Shown: piece by piece, positions 1 to 11,950 of the stretch
Numbering within the stretch: the first letter of the stretch is position 1
How the letters are laid out: each line of letters opens with the position of its first letter
Source: Stenogyne calaminthoides
Lineage: Eukaryota > Streptophyta > Magnoliopsida > Lamiales > Lamiaceae
DNA: 64,000 nt
Assembly (NCBI GenBank): GCA_037126765.1
Contig: JBBCBC010000033.1
Span: 7,702,085-7,766,084, forward strand
Direction: 5' to 3'
Translations under genes and position numbers: made by a program
The notes under the pieces: generated by a model
What the model saw: only the letters and a program-made list of their open reading frames with translations
Databases searched by the model: none
What the model was told of the DNA's origin: nothing

Positions 1-335
1 TAATTTACATTTTAAAAATCATATAATAAAACTATATCGCCCAATACCATATAATAAAACTTATATATACGTCCAATACCATATAATAAAACTTATATAT
101 CGTCCAATACCATATAACATAAACCAAAAATCCTATAATAAAACCATAAACCACATATATATACCAAAACATCGAAATATATAAACATACAATCATAAAC
201 ATACGTCCAATACACCAAAAACATGAAATATATATCATCACAAATATATAATTTAATTACATGCTACCAATATTTCATATAACATTCTCTCAATATTGAT
301 CAGATGAATATAAAAAACGATTGTAAAAAGGTACC

Positions 336-1450
336 TCAAATCCAATCGTTTTTCCATTTCTCCGATCTTTTCTTAGAGTAAGACTTGAGCTCACGTTCAT
401 AGACAAACTGCAAACAATGAATCATTCAATATAGTATGAATTTTTATTCAATCAATAATAATTTAAATAAATCAATAATTGACTTACATTGGGAGAAATG
501 TTCGTAATAGAAGCGCGGATTATATCTTCTATAAAGCAACAAACAAAATGTCCACAATGGTCATTATCTCGTTGCCTCGGAGCCTGTTGATTAACAATAT
601 AATAACGTATTACAATTATGATTTATTTCTATTAATTAGTTTGATAATTTACTAAATTAAATTTACCTTAATGTTAATCCAGTTCACTTTATTTAACCTG
701 GATCTTGAGCCCTGACTCTGAAGGTGACTCCGATAAATTGTCACCACACTATTATTATTATAATTAAAAAATAAAAATAGATTAAATATGCATAATTTTA
801 AAAGTAAAACAAATCATTGTATAGAATATTAAAAATGAACTTACGCTTCCATATATGAAACGAGATCAGGGCGATTAGAATAAACTCCATCACGAGCTGG
901 GTCCATAAAATACACACTTAATGTATTCATGTGTATGGCGACCAGCACCCAATGGTTTCTATATTATATTGAGAGTATTAAAATTAACTGCAAATTTAGC
1001 ATATATATGTGCAAATATTATAAACATGAATACAAATTTTAAATAAATGTTTATCACTCACCCCACATTTGTTGGCCAAAAAATGAGATGATCGCTCCCA
1101 GTTAGATTCAGCATGTGATTAACGAACACATCCATGGTCATGCACTTATCACCCATTATGCAAGACACTTGGGGGAGACGAAGGAGTACATTCCACTTGC
1201 TTTCGGTTATCTCGGAGAGATATAGCTCACCCAAATATCTTTAACCAACATATATACGCTAATTAATATTTAAAAAAAAAATTAAACTATACAGAAAGTG
1301 AATATTGAGAATTAGTAAACACATACCTGAGGTAAAGGACTATGGTGGTTGCACTCAACCACTTGTCATTCAAGACTTCGCGCACATGTTGCTCACTGAC
1401 GAATTCTTGGAAAGTATTCTGATGAAAGTGAGCAAGCATGGAAAGCTGTG
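336..1450 (-). CDS. Ulp1-like C48 cysteine peptidase of CACTA element A (3' exons)
   Basis: Minus-strand exons join in frame at consensus GT-AG sites: about 1,450-1,327, 1,238-1,062, 958-845, 748-667, 583-488 and 407-336 (TGA stop at 336-338). Visible C48 residues: the catalytic His in GNHWVLVAIH (near 950), the Asp in YFMDPARDG, the Gln in APRQRDNDHCGHFV and the catalytic Cys in DHCG (near 555). The protein ends YSKKRSEKWKNDWI. Ulp1/SENP peptidases cleave SUMO-type isopeptide bonds, and many plant CACTA and MULE elements carry such a domain; its role in transposition is not settled. No stop or frameshift appears across these six exons, unlike the eroded region upstream. The 5' boundary of the first listed exon is uncertain (an acceptor may lie near 1,447). 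Confidence 0.75.
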
Positions 1451-1599
1451 GACGATATCGAAAGCATTAGGCGATACCATCCGGTGCACCCTAGATCGTA
1501 AATGATCATCGTGATCTAAGTCTCCGGTTATTAGGATAACCAAGTCTTAGAAGCAAGTGGAGTCCCTCGATTTAGCCTCATGTGGGGTCTGCAGATTCT

Positions 1600-3200
1600 A
1601 CAATTAATTTACAATATTATTTAGAACCACAAATAAGATAATGAACTTTAATAACAAATATTTTACCCTCATGGTGCTAGAGACCAAGTTGCTCGGCCAT
1701 TCGATGAAGTGCCGACCCATTTGTTCCGACCGTGATGGCTTCATCGATTGGTTTTGCACCATTGAATCTCTCCTCTCCGACACGGGTACATCGAGTGTGA
1801 CCCTCATGAAACCGGGGAGTGATGGGATGACCATGAATCATTCCATGAGAGCCGCATAACGAACGAGCACTGTGGCCACCAACCCGTCGGGGATCCTCCG
1901 GATCTGGTGTAGCAAAAGGTCGTTGGTTGTTGAATAAGATATTTAGTTAGAAAATTTTGATACACTAGTCTTTAATTAAAACAAATGTGAGATATGCATA
2001 TCGATGCACGTGAGACGTTTTGAAGTGCCTCTCAATAAAAGTCGTCCCCTAGGGTTAGTGAAAACATAGCATTAGCGACACTATGTTCACTGACTTGCTC
2101 CACTCGGCGACATTTTGTGGCTCGATCTTTTCTCGAGACCTCAAACGTTCCACATCTTTAGTCAACTTGTCAACTGTTGTTCGTTAGTATACCCATCATA
2201 TTCATGGCTTGAAGACCGGTGTCATTGCTAAAGATGTCTTCACACGCCATATCCGACACTCAGAAGTGGCGGTCGGGATGCTCTTGCCACCCATAGCCCG
2301 TCCAAACAGATCATCGGGGCGATCATGCGAATGTCGTCTAAGCGTCATGGTTCGAGATAGACGCTCCCTGAATCACAAAAACAAAAGATTATTATTTAAT
2401 TATTTGTTTATAAATAATAGTTTGTAATTGAAAGATAAATTAATGGATAGATTACCACTTCTTCGATGATCGTTGTGCATTGGGATCATGAATATTCCGT
2501 CTCGACCCTTTCGGTAGTCGAAATAAGTCGAAGCGGGTAACAATAGGCTCACTCTCTCCAAATTTTTCTCTTTTTTCCTCTTTCTACGATAGTGATGAGC
2601 GTGTCCCTTTATTAGATATATTAAAAGTGAATATATAAAAAAAAAAAATTAAAAGTTAGGATTTTGATCTCACCATATTTTCTCTTATTCGTGCATAACC
2701 TTTGTTGGATCCACGATATCGCGCCTCTATCGACTTGGCTTGAACGCGATTTTTTTTGCTTCGATCCTACAAAGATTATAATAGAAATATGATAAACCGA
2801 AAAAACTTAGGGCATTAGAAATTGAGGAAATGACATTGATCAATTTTACCTCGAAATCATCCTCCATTGCTCTCTGCTTCACAAACTCCTCCCCAAGATG
2901 GAGCCACCATAGGGTTATACGACATCTGAGGAGGCGGACTAGCCGAGTAAAGACTAGTTTCTGGATCCCGTGTGTTACTTCTCAACCAAGTCCAGGAAAT
3001 TCTTGGCCATTACTCCGACTTGCGACAATATTTGCTTCTTCTTTTGTGAGGTCAAGACCTCTCGAAGGTAGTCTATCGCATATAACATAACAATTTAGTA
3101 AATTTAAGGGTCATACTACAACTTTCAATAAATATATAATTAACATACCGTAAGCTCGTCCCATAATCTTTCCTTCAAAGGAGTCGGTTTTGGGGTTTCG
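1600..3200 (-). pseudogene. Degraded N-terminal part of the CACTA Ulp1-fusion protein
   Basis: Minus-strand reading gives separated protein-like blocks. At 1,834-1,640 there is a segment ending GRHFIEWPSNLVSS, resembling the plant-transposon DUF8039-type domain that often precedes Ulp1 in CACTA proteins. At 2,230-2,100 there is a charged block including VDKLTKDVERLRSREKIEPQ. At 2,860-2,820 there is FEVKLINVIS. Some breaks could be introns, but stops and frame changes between the blocks suggest decay. The assignment rests on remembered family character plus the position directly upstream of the C48 exons, so it is moderate only. No TNP2-type block was recognised here. Confidence 0.45.
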
Positions 3201-3595
3201 CTTGATCGTTGGTGGCAAAGACGATAGGATCACGCTCCCGACAAAGAGCTTTTAATGTAGAAGGACAACGACTCACTCTCTTTTTTCCTATTGCTGTCCA
3301 AACTCATTGAACGATAAGCGCAATAACATAGTATTTAATTAGGTTCAACGATCAATCAATATATTTATCGATTTCAAACTGTTCAATTGTAATAAAATTA
3401 CGAAGTGTTTTCCCTTGCTTCTGAGCTCTCTTAATAGATGACATTGTAACTATATACCGAAAAGCGCTTCTCCCCGAGTCTGCTAGTGGTGGTGGGAGCA
3501 TCGGTGTCACACTCTCTCAAGTCATCATATGCACCATGATCATATCGCCATGATCTCCATCGAATCTCCATCATCTCCGGGATATGGCAAACGAG

Positions 3596-4012
3596 ACATG
3601 ATCCACGTAAACCGGAAGAAACAACATTTAATAAACAAAAAAACAAACAATATTCACAACCGGATGTTTCATACATGATAAGAACTATCTATGCAGTATA
3701 TATGATACATATATCTACTTATAAGTTACATCTGCATCATCTACTTATAAATTAAAATTTCAGTTGATAGCATACTCTTATACTATGAACACATGTGTAT
3801 TGAGACATGATCCCGTAAAAGCGTAAGAAACAACATTTAATAAAACAAAAACAAACAATATTCACAACCAGGATGTTTCATACATGATAAGAACTATCTA
3901 TGCAGTTATACATGATACATCTACTTATAAGTTACATCTGCATCATCTACTTATAAATTAAAATTTGGTTGATAGCATACTCTTTATACTATGAACACAT
4001 GTGTATTAGCTA
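3596..4012. repeat. Two-copy tandem duplication (~208 bp unit) inside CACTA A
   Basis: The segment containing GAAACAACATTTAATAAA, TCATACATGATAAGAACTA, CTACTTATAAGTTACATC and ACTATGAACACATGTGTAT occurs twice in direct orientation, about 3,596-3,806 and 3,807-4,012, with a few base differences. The start of the unit (GAAACAACATTTAAT) reappears in element B at 37,400-37,460, where B's deletion joins Ulp1 sequence to this region. Confidence 0.8.
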
Positions 4013-4790
4013 AAGCTTGAATGACATTGTCTTACAAGTAGACCCAAGAATATAAACAACAAGAGCAACTAAGTGTTATGGAGCAAAATATAATATTTCA
4101 AATTTAAAAAAAACAAGAGCAACATATATAATATAAACAAAATTATCTAAGTGTTATAAACAACAAAATTAGTTCGGTAAAAAAAAACAACAAGAGCAAC
4201 ATATATAATATGAATAAAGCTAAAAGCTTGAAAAATTCAATGGAAATACGACTTGAGTTGAGGCCCCATTTTATATTTATATTTATTTGCCCCTACTTTT
4301 CTTATAATCATTAGATATTGCATATAAAATATTTCATGGAAGACCTATTCATTTGATTTTTTTTTTTAACACACGTTATATTGACTTACTCATATATTAA
4401 TGTTCAATTCAATTTGTATAATCATATTTATAATGTTCAATACGGAATATGCAATATGAATAAAGCTAAAGCTTGAAAAAAAGTAAAATTAAAGATTGCA
4501 CAATCCTTTGTACCAACTAAGTGTTATGGAGGCAGGGCGGGTACAGGGAGGGGAGGACGGCGGCGGGCGGAGGGGGGGGGAGGCCCGGGGGCCAGAGTAG
4601 GAGAGGGAGGGGCCTTGATGACGATTTGGGGAGAGGGAGAAGCCGACGGCGGTGGGCTAGCAGGTGTCAAGCATGATTTGGCGATTTGTTGAAGGGAACC
4701 AAGCGGCCGGCGGCGATTTGGTCTTCGGTTTTTTTGGCGATTTTGGGGGAGAAGAAATTGAGAGAAAGAAATGAAGTCCGAGCTAGGTCT
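4013..4790. other. Non-coding right portion of CACTA A
   Basis: AT-rich repeats (ACAAGAGCAAC, TAAGTGTTAT, TAAAGCTAAAGCTTGAA) run to about 4,530. A sharply GC-rich block follows (4,540-4,650, many GGCGG and GGGG runs), matching the GC-rich block of element B at 56,310-56,530. In B this lies upstream of the TNP2 gene, so it is probably promoter and leader sequence. No open frame is convincing. Confidence 0.5.
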
Positions 4791-5043
4791 CGGTTCATAT
4801 ATATATATATATAAAAAGACAGGTCCAAGTGTTTACTTAGACAACGGTTAGTAACCGCTGTGCAAGTGGTATTAGACAGCGGTTTGAAACCGCTATCCAA
4901 GGTTTATTCTTGGACAACGGTTTCAAACAGTTGTCTATGTTTATTTTTGTTTTTTTTTATAAAACCGCTCTCCAAGTTGTTACTTGGAGAGTTGTAAAAA
5001 AAAGGGTCATCCAAGTCTTGTTGCAAGCTCAAATGTAGTAGTG

Positions 5044-7400
5044 CCCGCCCACCCCCCTTTGCCGCCTACCTCCCTCGCTTTCATTTGCCCGCACACACGT
5101 CTCTGCGCAAGACAACCACCTCTCTCTGGCGCTCACGCGCCACGCCTTCGCCGCCGCCGCCTCTTGTTGCCTTCGCCCACTATGCTGGAGAAAGAGGTAA
5201 TATAAATATGGATTATTTGGTTTCTAAGGATGTAATTGAGTGGATTTGCTGATTTGGGGGTTGGGGGATTACTGGTTTTGTTCAAGATCTAATTTTGAAT
5301 TTTTGACCGACAAAGTTGTGTAATATCTACATCCTATTCCATATTTATTTAATTAAAATTTTATTAATTTATATCGGTATTTAAAATATTAAAAAAACAA
5401 CAACAACCACCGCCTAGGCGGAGACTAGGCGGCCGTAATCCGCCCGCCTAGCGATTTTCGACTTCTGCACTCTTGGTTACCATATGAACAATAATGTGTT
5501 GTCTGTGAACCATGTGTTACCTTATGACCATTCATGTGTTACGGTATATTTTAATACGTGTTACATAAGATATTAAGTTTTTTCAGTATAATAATATAGT
5601 AACATTTATTTATTCATTTAATAACACAATAAGAATGATATCAGTAACACATGGATAATAATAATGTATTTAAAAAATATATATATATAATGTAATTTTT
5701 ATTTCACGTAGTAATATATTTCATTTTTATATGTATCACACTTTTTTCATGTAGTAATACATAAATGCAGTAACACACAAAAACTTGATAAAAATAAAAA
5801 AATATTTAAAAATTATATGCTCAATAAGAATTAAATATGCGACCAAATATATTATCAATAAACCACAAACCATTAAGCTACAATACGAATTTGATAAAGA
5901 TATCCTCTATAAATATATAAGCATTCCAGAAATCCACCCAACTTAATGCCACATCCCCTGCCCGACCCGCACCCGATTCGACCCGAGCGGCGCCTGACCT
6001 GCAATATTTTAATTAAGTTACCTAATTTATAATGTATTGCATATATTCATAGTGTGCAATATTTCATAAGAGTTCGAATCTCTCAAAATGGTAATGACTT
6101 TTTTAATTATTCGAGAGTATAATTGTAACAACATTTTATATGCTAAATCTGCCTCTGTCACAAGTAATAGTTATTTTTTCACCTTTGTTTTTCCTAAATT
6201 ATATGGTAACTTTATTTCAAATCTCTAAATTTTTGTGAGAAGTTATTTATAGTATTATCATTAAACTTTTAATTTTTTAATTTCAGTCATTCATTATCTA
6301 ATTTTGATATTTAATCATCCCCTATTTATGTGGTTGTTATATTTAAAATACTTCATCTTCAATACATACATTAATTTATATTAAATACATAATCCATAAT
6401 TTATAAATTTATATTTCCTCTTATTCTTTTTAAATATCACTAGCATGTAATCCGACATACTACATCTACACGAAATTTAAAATAATTTTTATATTATTAA
6501 TTTTAAATTATATATTTAACTTAGTTTGATTAATTAAATTATAGATCATGTAACTTTTATTATATTTATATATTTTCATTCATTTTTTATTCTAAATTAC
6601 TCGCTCCTATTCTTCTTAATGTTTTTTAAATTTTTAGAATATTTATATAATAAATGTCGTTTTGATATTTTCTCCCTTCATTATATCATATATACCCATA
6701 ACAATTATTTTTCATGATCTTGAAGACCTAAATTTAATAGGCAAGCAATTTTAACTTACGGGCAAGTGGTTTACCACTGCTTGCCTCCTCCAAAATTTTA
6801 ATTCAAATATTTTTTTTTTCTTCTTCCCGTGCATTTGTCTCAGAAATTCATTTTTAACCAAATGGAAAAGTCCGATTTCTTCAAAATTTAATTTCCAACA
6901 ACATTTTAGTTACGAACTAAAAGTTCCAACAAGAATTGCACATTAGTTTTATAAGCATGTGACATATCAACAGGTGTGGGAAATATCACCAGGCATAAAT
7001 ATAAGCAGATATATATTAAACGGTGGCATACATATCAGGCAATAAAAATAAACATATAAAATCTTGATGTCAAAGGAAAACAGGAGATTATAAAAATGGG
7101 GGTCAAAGATATTTTCAGGACATTATCTTATAGGATTAGCACAAAAAGATACTTTTTTTTTCGTTGGTTTTTGTTTCTGATTTATGCTATCTATTTTTGT
7201 GCTACATACTAACTAATTTTATACCCAAACAAAAAACCTAAAACCATAAAATCACACATTAGTTTAGAGGTCGGAGCCCCATTAAAAATCTTGCTAAAGA
7301 AAATCCTCCTTAGAGACAAAATTTTAGTAAAGGAAAATGGAGTTCCTCTATTACGAAAAGAAAAGCAATTAAGAGAAACAAATTAAAGAACTCCGAATGC
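5044..7400. other. Intergenic AT-rich DNA with MITE-like scraps
   Basis: No gene seen. 5,400-5,460 holds CCGCCTAGGCGG / GACTAGGCGGCC / CCCGCCTAGCG, a GC-rich motif cluster typical of a small non-autonomous element. 5,490-5,780 has repeated GTGTTAC / GTAACAC motifs in both orientations, suggesting another small inverted-repeat element. The rest, including 5,800-7,400, is AT-rich with no recognisable coding capacity. Confidence 0.4.
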
Positions 7401-7419
7401 AAGTCCTTCCGAAGAAAAG

Positions 7420-7860
7420 ACAATAGAAATTCTGAAGGTTCGTTACACCAAGTAACCTCTTGCACATTTTCCTCATGAGCCTGCCAGCAATTGCATTTCC
7501 TTCCCTAAAAATATGTGATATCACAACCTTCATTTCCTTAATCTTCTCTCAAATTCTATACCAAATAGTGAAAAATCTACTTGGAATCGATGGCGTGTAC
7601 ATTCGTAACCTCTGAACTACAAAGATAAAATCATACTCCTCTATCCTCAATCACGTGCAACATAGATAGCATGAAGCGTAGAAGCATCCGGTATGAAAGC
7701 GAAACCATCCCCAAAAAGCTCCTAAAGAGTCGTGAAATCCTCTCTATCATTATAATGGTTGATAAATTCTTATTTCCTCAAATTACAACTCACTTTAATT
7801 TCTTTATCTCTAGTCTTCACCAAGGCTTTCCCAATTGCCTCAGAAATGGATAAAATATAA
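7420..7860 (-). pseudogene. LINE-type RNase H domain relic
   Basis: Reading the minus strand, fragments in shifting frames resemble the C-terminal RNase H domain of plant non-LTR retrotransposons. The best is KEMKVVISHIFREGNAIAG near 7,555-7,495, matching the common pattern in which a His precedes REGN and a following Ala. Several stops and frame changes interrupt it. Upstream parts (LHAIYVARD near 7,680) fit less well. No reverse transcriptase is adjacent, so this is a small isolated piece or the tail of a deleted LINE. Confidence 0.35.
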
Positions 7861-7899
7861 TTATAGGGATAGCTCAATATAACCGTACGTGATAACTCA

Positions 7900-10640
7900 A
7901 AACTTATTGTTGAAAGAAAGTCTTTATGACCACATACATGGCAACATTGATAAATTGGTAAGAAAAAAATTCACATTCTGATCAAGGATCTTTTGTCAAG
8001 GACATAAATGTGTAATTAGACATTTTGAAAGAAGACGAATAGCTTTTAAATTATGAAAATACTAAAGAAGATGATATATTGATCTCTATTTGTGATGATA
8101 AACTGAAATTAGACAAAGCAAGAGATGAGAAAGTGTTGGATTACTATAGAAATTGTACAACATCTTTAGTCTTCAAGAACACAAGGTTTGATTTGCTCAC
8201 CACCCAATTTCTCCTTCTTTTACCACCTCTACCACCAACATTCTCCTTCTTATCACCGCCAACATCACCACTGCAGCAAACTTTGTCCTTTACACTGACA
8301 TTCCTTAACATTTGAAACCACCACCCTCTCTGATTTTCTTAATCTGAGGCGTCCTAGCTTTACTCTTCTCCAACGATTTCAAAACCATGATTTTCTCAAT
8401 GCTACCCTCTACTCCACTCATCTTCATCTGAAGCTAGATTTTGGCCTTCGTGGCCTCAACTCCCATATCATGGGATCATCATCGATATCATTCACATTGT
8501 TGATATTCCCCTTCTTAGTACCACACCACTTTCCCCGTTTTGCTGGCCACTCCTGATCTTTACCTCTTCTTTATTCTTTATTTACCGTGGCAGGTAATTT
8601 GATCAGGATATTCACTCTCTTACTTCTGGACTCGTCATGTTCAATTTTCACAAATTTCTCAAGATGGTAGAAAAATTAAGATGAGGAGAATAAGGAAGAT
8701 GGAGGCAAAAAAAAAAAAAATTGGAACAAGATGATAACTTAGGTCACAAAAGGAAATACACTTGCTGAGATGATTCTACGACTTATCAATTCTCTTGAGG
8801 TAGAAAAGATGGTAAGCGTATTGTTTTAAATCTCAAAAGCACCAACATGATATGATAATTACTTATTTGATGAGTTATATTAAACTATTAAATATGTTGT
8901 CATGAGTAGGTCTCATACATTAATTACACGGCGCAACATACACAACTAATATTTTAAGTGAATTGAGAAATGCTCCGGTTGCATTCACGCCTTTATATAC
9001 ATGTTTTTCATAGCGGATGATTTTTTAAATCTGGCATCTTTCTATCTAATCTCTCCTTAATATTTTTCATAACTCTCCCACTTATATATGTTTGTTTATA
9101 TTCATTTTTATTGTTTAAGTAATAACTTGTTTCGACTTAGGATTTAATATAATTACTTGTGAACTAATAAGCTTAGTGATCTGCTCCAAATGCATCAAGT
9201 ATATATAGTGAACCCCCTTGTCAAATTGTTTCTTATCAAGGGGCGTTTACTTCTTATACATTTGGAGAAGAATACTAAAGCTTATTAGCTCACAAGTGAC
9301 AATATTAAATCCCAAGTCGAAATAATAAGATGATGAGACATTACTTATACAATAATAGTGAATATAAACAAACATATATAGGGATAACAAATTTCATGAA
9401 TCATCTACTTTGAAAACATGCATATAAAGGCACAAGTGCAGTTTGGGAATTTCTCAATTTCACTGAAAGTATTAGTTGTGTACAACTGCACCATGCAACT
9501 AATATACAATAGACTTAGTCATGAGAAAATATTTTATAATTTATTATAACCCATGCAGCTAAATAATCATTGTATAATGTTGACGATTTTGAGGTTTAAC
9601 ACAATGCACTTATGAGCATCTTTCATACCTTAACGAAATTGATTGATAGTAGAATCATCACAGCGAGTGGATTTCCTTTTATGACTTAAGTTATCATCTT
9701 GTTCCCGATCATTTTTGTCTCCATCTTTCTTTTTCACCTCGTCTTTTTCTACCTTCCTAAGAAATTCAAGAGAACTGAAGATGACAAGCCTAGAAGTAAG
9801 AGAGTAAAAATCCTGATAAAATTACCTGCCAAGATGAATAAAGAAAATTAAGGTAAAGATCTAGAGTGGCTATGAACACGAGGAAAGTGACGTGGTTCTA
9901 AGAAGGGGGACCATCAACAATGTGGATGATATCGTGGATGATCCCATGCTATGGGAGCTGAAGCCACGAATACCAAAAGTCAAGCTTCAGATGAAGAAGA
10001 AAGGATATTATAGTAGTGAGAAAATTAGGATCTTGAAATCATCGGAGAAGAGTAAAGCTTTGATGCTCTAGATGAAGAAGAGCGAAGAGGGTGGCAGTTT
10101 CAAAGGTTCAAGCAATGGCGGTGAAAAGAACAAAGCTGGCGGTAATGGTGGCAATAAGACGGAAAAGGTGGGCGACAACGGTGGTAAAAGAAGAAGAGTT
10201 TGAGTGGTGTAAGTGGCGATAATAGATAGAAGGAGAGAAAAAGAGTGGTATAAGTGGTGGCGATTAGAAGAAGAAACTTGGAGCCAGTGGCACTAAGGCA
10301 GTGTAGGGAAAACGCCGAAGGAGAAGAAGAAAGTTGATGAAGGCTAATGACTGCTGAGCAAAGCTGACCATTGATGAAGGCTAAACAATTTCCATAGTAA
10401 TCTAGCACTTTCTCATCCCTTACTTTGTCAAATTTCAGTTTATCATCATACTTAAAGGTTAATATATCATCTTTCTTGGTATTTCTAGAATCCAAAAGCT
10501 TTCCCTTCGCTTTCATAAATGTTTGATTGCACATTTATGTCCTTGGAGAGAGGATCCTTTGTCAAAATGTGAATTTTTTTCTTACCATATTTAGCATATA
10601 TTTCATCAATGTTGTCACGTGCTGCCGAAGAAGATTTATT
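7900..10640. repeat. Large imperfect inverted duplication (foldback) of gene fragments
   Basis: The left arm (~7,900-9,212) is the reverse complement of the right arm (~9,240-10,640). Landmarks: GATAAATTGGTAAGAAAAAAA at 7,950 pairs with 10,590; the KVLDYY coding block at about 8,100-8,150 pairs with 10,390-10,440; GATGATAACTTAGGTCA at 8,730 pairs with TGACTTAAGTTATCATC at 9,690; and around the centre CTCCAAATGCAT (9,183) pairs with ACATTTGGAG (9,257). The loop is short, between ACCCCCTTG (9,211) and CAAGGGGCG (9,238). Indels separate the arms, so pairing would be long but imperfect. Open frames at 8,079-8,315 (+) and 10,534-10,100 (-) are the two decayed copies of the same coding fragment, which also occurs at 12,740-13,131. 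Confidence 0.8.
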
Positions 10641-10679
10641 AATTTACAAAATAACTCCAAAGGGCATCATGATATTTAA

Positions 10680-10740
10680 CAACTTGTTTTGCAAGTAAAA
10701 AACATTATACAAAAAAAAAAAAAAAAAAAAAAATTGTTGT
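10680..10740. repeat. Poly-A tract
   Basis: A run of more than 20 A on the plus strand at 10,711-10,733, just past the right edge of the foldback. It could be a retroposition tail or simple slippage; no retroelement body was recognised next to it. Confidence 0.6.
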
Positions 10741-10914
10741 CATTGATCAATGCTATGACAATAACATGAATCGATCTAAAAGCATGAATGGGATAAGACG
10801 AAGTTATACACCAGGTGAACCATAACACTCAAGTATATTTTTAAATAGTATTACTTGTTTAATTAAAAGGTAATAGTCAATATCAGTTCCTTTAATTGAA
10901 ATGTATTAGTTGAA

Positions 10915-11400
10915 TATAATTGCACCGTACAACTGGCATACAAAATTCACCATCTTTTCCACCTCGACAACGAGTGGATTTCCTTTTGTGGTCTAAGTTA
11001 TCAGGGAGAAATGTTTTTAGGACAATAACTTAGGGGGTTGTGTTTTAAGAATACTAATTTTATGGACTTAATGTAGGACAATATTTTTAAAATATATAAA
11101 TATAAGACAATATGTTTTAAAATTTGTAAATGTAAAATAATTGAGCCCGAATAAGCCCAAATCGGGCTGAAATGTCACGTAAGATTTGAGCTTATTCGGG
11201 CTCGATTGTCCTACATTTACAGATTTTAAAAAATATTATTCTATATTTAGAAATTTTAAAACATATTGTCCTTAAAACACAACTCCTCCTAAGTTACTGT
11301 CCTAAAAAGATATTATTCCCAAGTTATCATCTTGTTCGTAATCATTTTCGCCTATGTCTTCCTCCTTCACCTCGGTACACAGTATGCAGACTTAAGCAAG
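10915..11400. repeat. Third, direct copy of the foldback flank, split by a MITE
   Basis: GAGTGGATTTCCTTTTGTGG (10,970) and ATCATCTTGTTCGTAATCATTTTCGCC (continuing at 11,327; two shorter blocks are compared) match the right arm of the foldback at 9,663-9,715. In the foldback copy the two pieces are contiguous; here they are separated by the element at 11,003-11,320. With 12,190-13,131 this makes a third, partly intact copy of the duplicated locus. Confidence 0.7.
11003..11320. mobile_element. hAT-like MITE with 8-bp target duplication
   Basis: A 318-bp snap-back element flanked by AAGTTATC at 10,995-11,002 and 11,321-11,328. The two halves are inverted copies: TTTTTAGGACAATAACTTAG near the left end against CTAAGTTACTGTCCTAAAAA near the right end, meeting around GCCCGAATAAGCCC / TTCGGGCTC. 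The 8-bp duplication fits hAT-type transposition. The paralogous sequence at 9,687-9,710 is an unoccupied site with a single AAGTTATC. Confidence 0.88.
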
Positions 11401-11474
11401 TTAGTTACCAAAATTTCTTACAGAACTCACATTGGAGAATAGTCATATATCTTTAAGCTAAAGTCTTTAAAGTT

Positions 11475-11705
11475 TTGCACACAACTGTGAAGAAAAACAT
11501 GAAGGGTTCAAGACTTTCCTTTTGGGGAGTCTATGTATATGCTATGATCATTCAGCAATTTTGTCAAGTCACATACTTATTGATATATGCCTGCAACAAT
11601 ATTCACCAGATTTTTCAGAACAATCAAAGGATTATTTCTATACCAATTGAAATAATGTTGTTTCATCTAAAAGTTTGAATTTGTACAGAGATATGTAATC
11701 AATTC
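11475..11705. other. No gene supported
   Basis: A 67-codon open frame (11,475-11,678, plus) exists but has no recognisable domain, conserved motif or splice context. It is treated as chance in AT-rich sequence between two MITEs. Confidence 0.4.
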
Positions 11706-11711
11706 TTTATA

Positions 11712-11950
11712 CTCCCTTAGTCCTGTTTTAGATTGCATATTAACTGTTTAGCTCTTGTTTTAGCGAGGGAGTTGTTTATTAGTATATGAAATAATAAAGT
11801 GACTTTTAAGGAGGTGTAAGATAGATGAGGGGTAGGATTATCATACCCCACCTTAAAAATCTCTTTATCATTTCAAATACTAATAAACAAGTCGCTCGCT
11901 AAAACACGAGCCAAACAGTGAATGAGCGATCTAAAACAGGACGGAAGGTG
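11712..11950. mobile_element. Stowaway-like MITE with TA target site
   Basis: Begins CTCCCTTAGTCCTGTTTTAG and ends with the inverted counterpart CTAAAACAGGACGGAAGGTG. It is flanked by TA on both sides (11,710-11,711 and 11,951-11,952), and the arms continue as inverted copies (GTTTATTAGTAT / ATACTAATAAAC). CTCCCT termini with a TA target are the signature of Stowaway (Tc1/mariner-type) MITEs. Confidence 0.85.

Larger units (their letters stand above)
1..5043 (-). mobile_element. CACTA (En/Spm-type) element A, left end outside the window
   Basis: The right terminus is seen at 5,030-5,043 as ...CAAATGTAGTAGTG, whose reverse complement starts CACTACTACATTTG, the classical CACTA end. Inside it (about 4,840-4,990) lie GGACAACGGTTT / AAACCGCTGTCC-type subterminal repeats shared with element B at 36,536-56,834. 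Positions 1-590 align with 36,820-37,385 of element B, so the missing left end should lie roughly 285 bp before base 1. Coding strand is minus. It carries an Ulp1-type peptidase gene (336 to about 1,450) and a degraded upstream domain (1,600-3,200). No TNP2 transposase is present, so this copy cannot move on its own. GC-rich sequence at 4,540-4,640 is probably the leader region near the promoter end. Confidence 0.85.

Noticed and set aside
10100..10534. 144-codon minus-strand frame as a separate gene
   Set aside because: Its first third is a copy of the fragment at 13,131-12,598 and the rest is low-complexity; it is one arm of the foldback.
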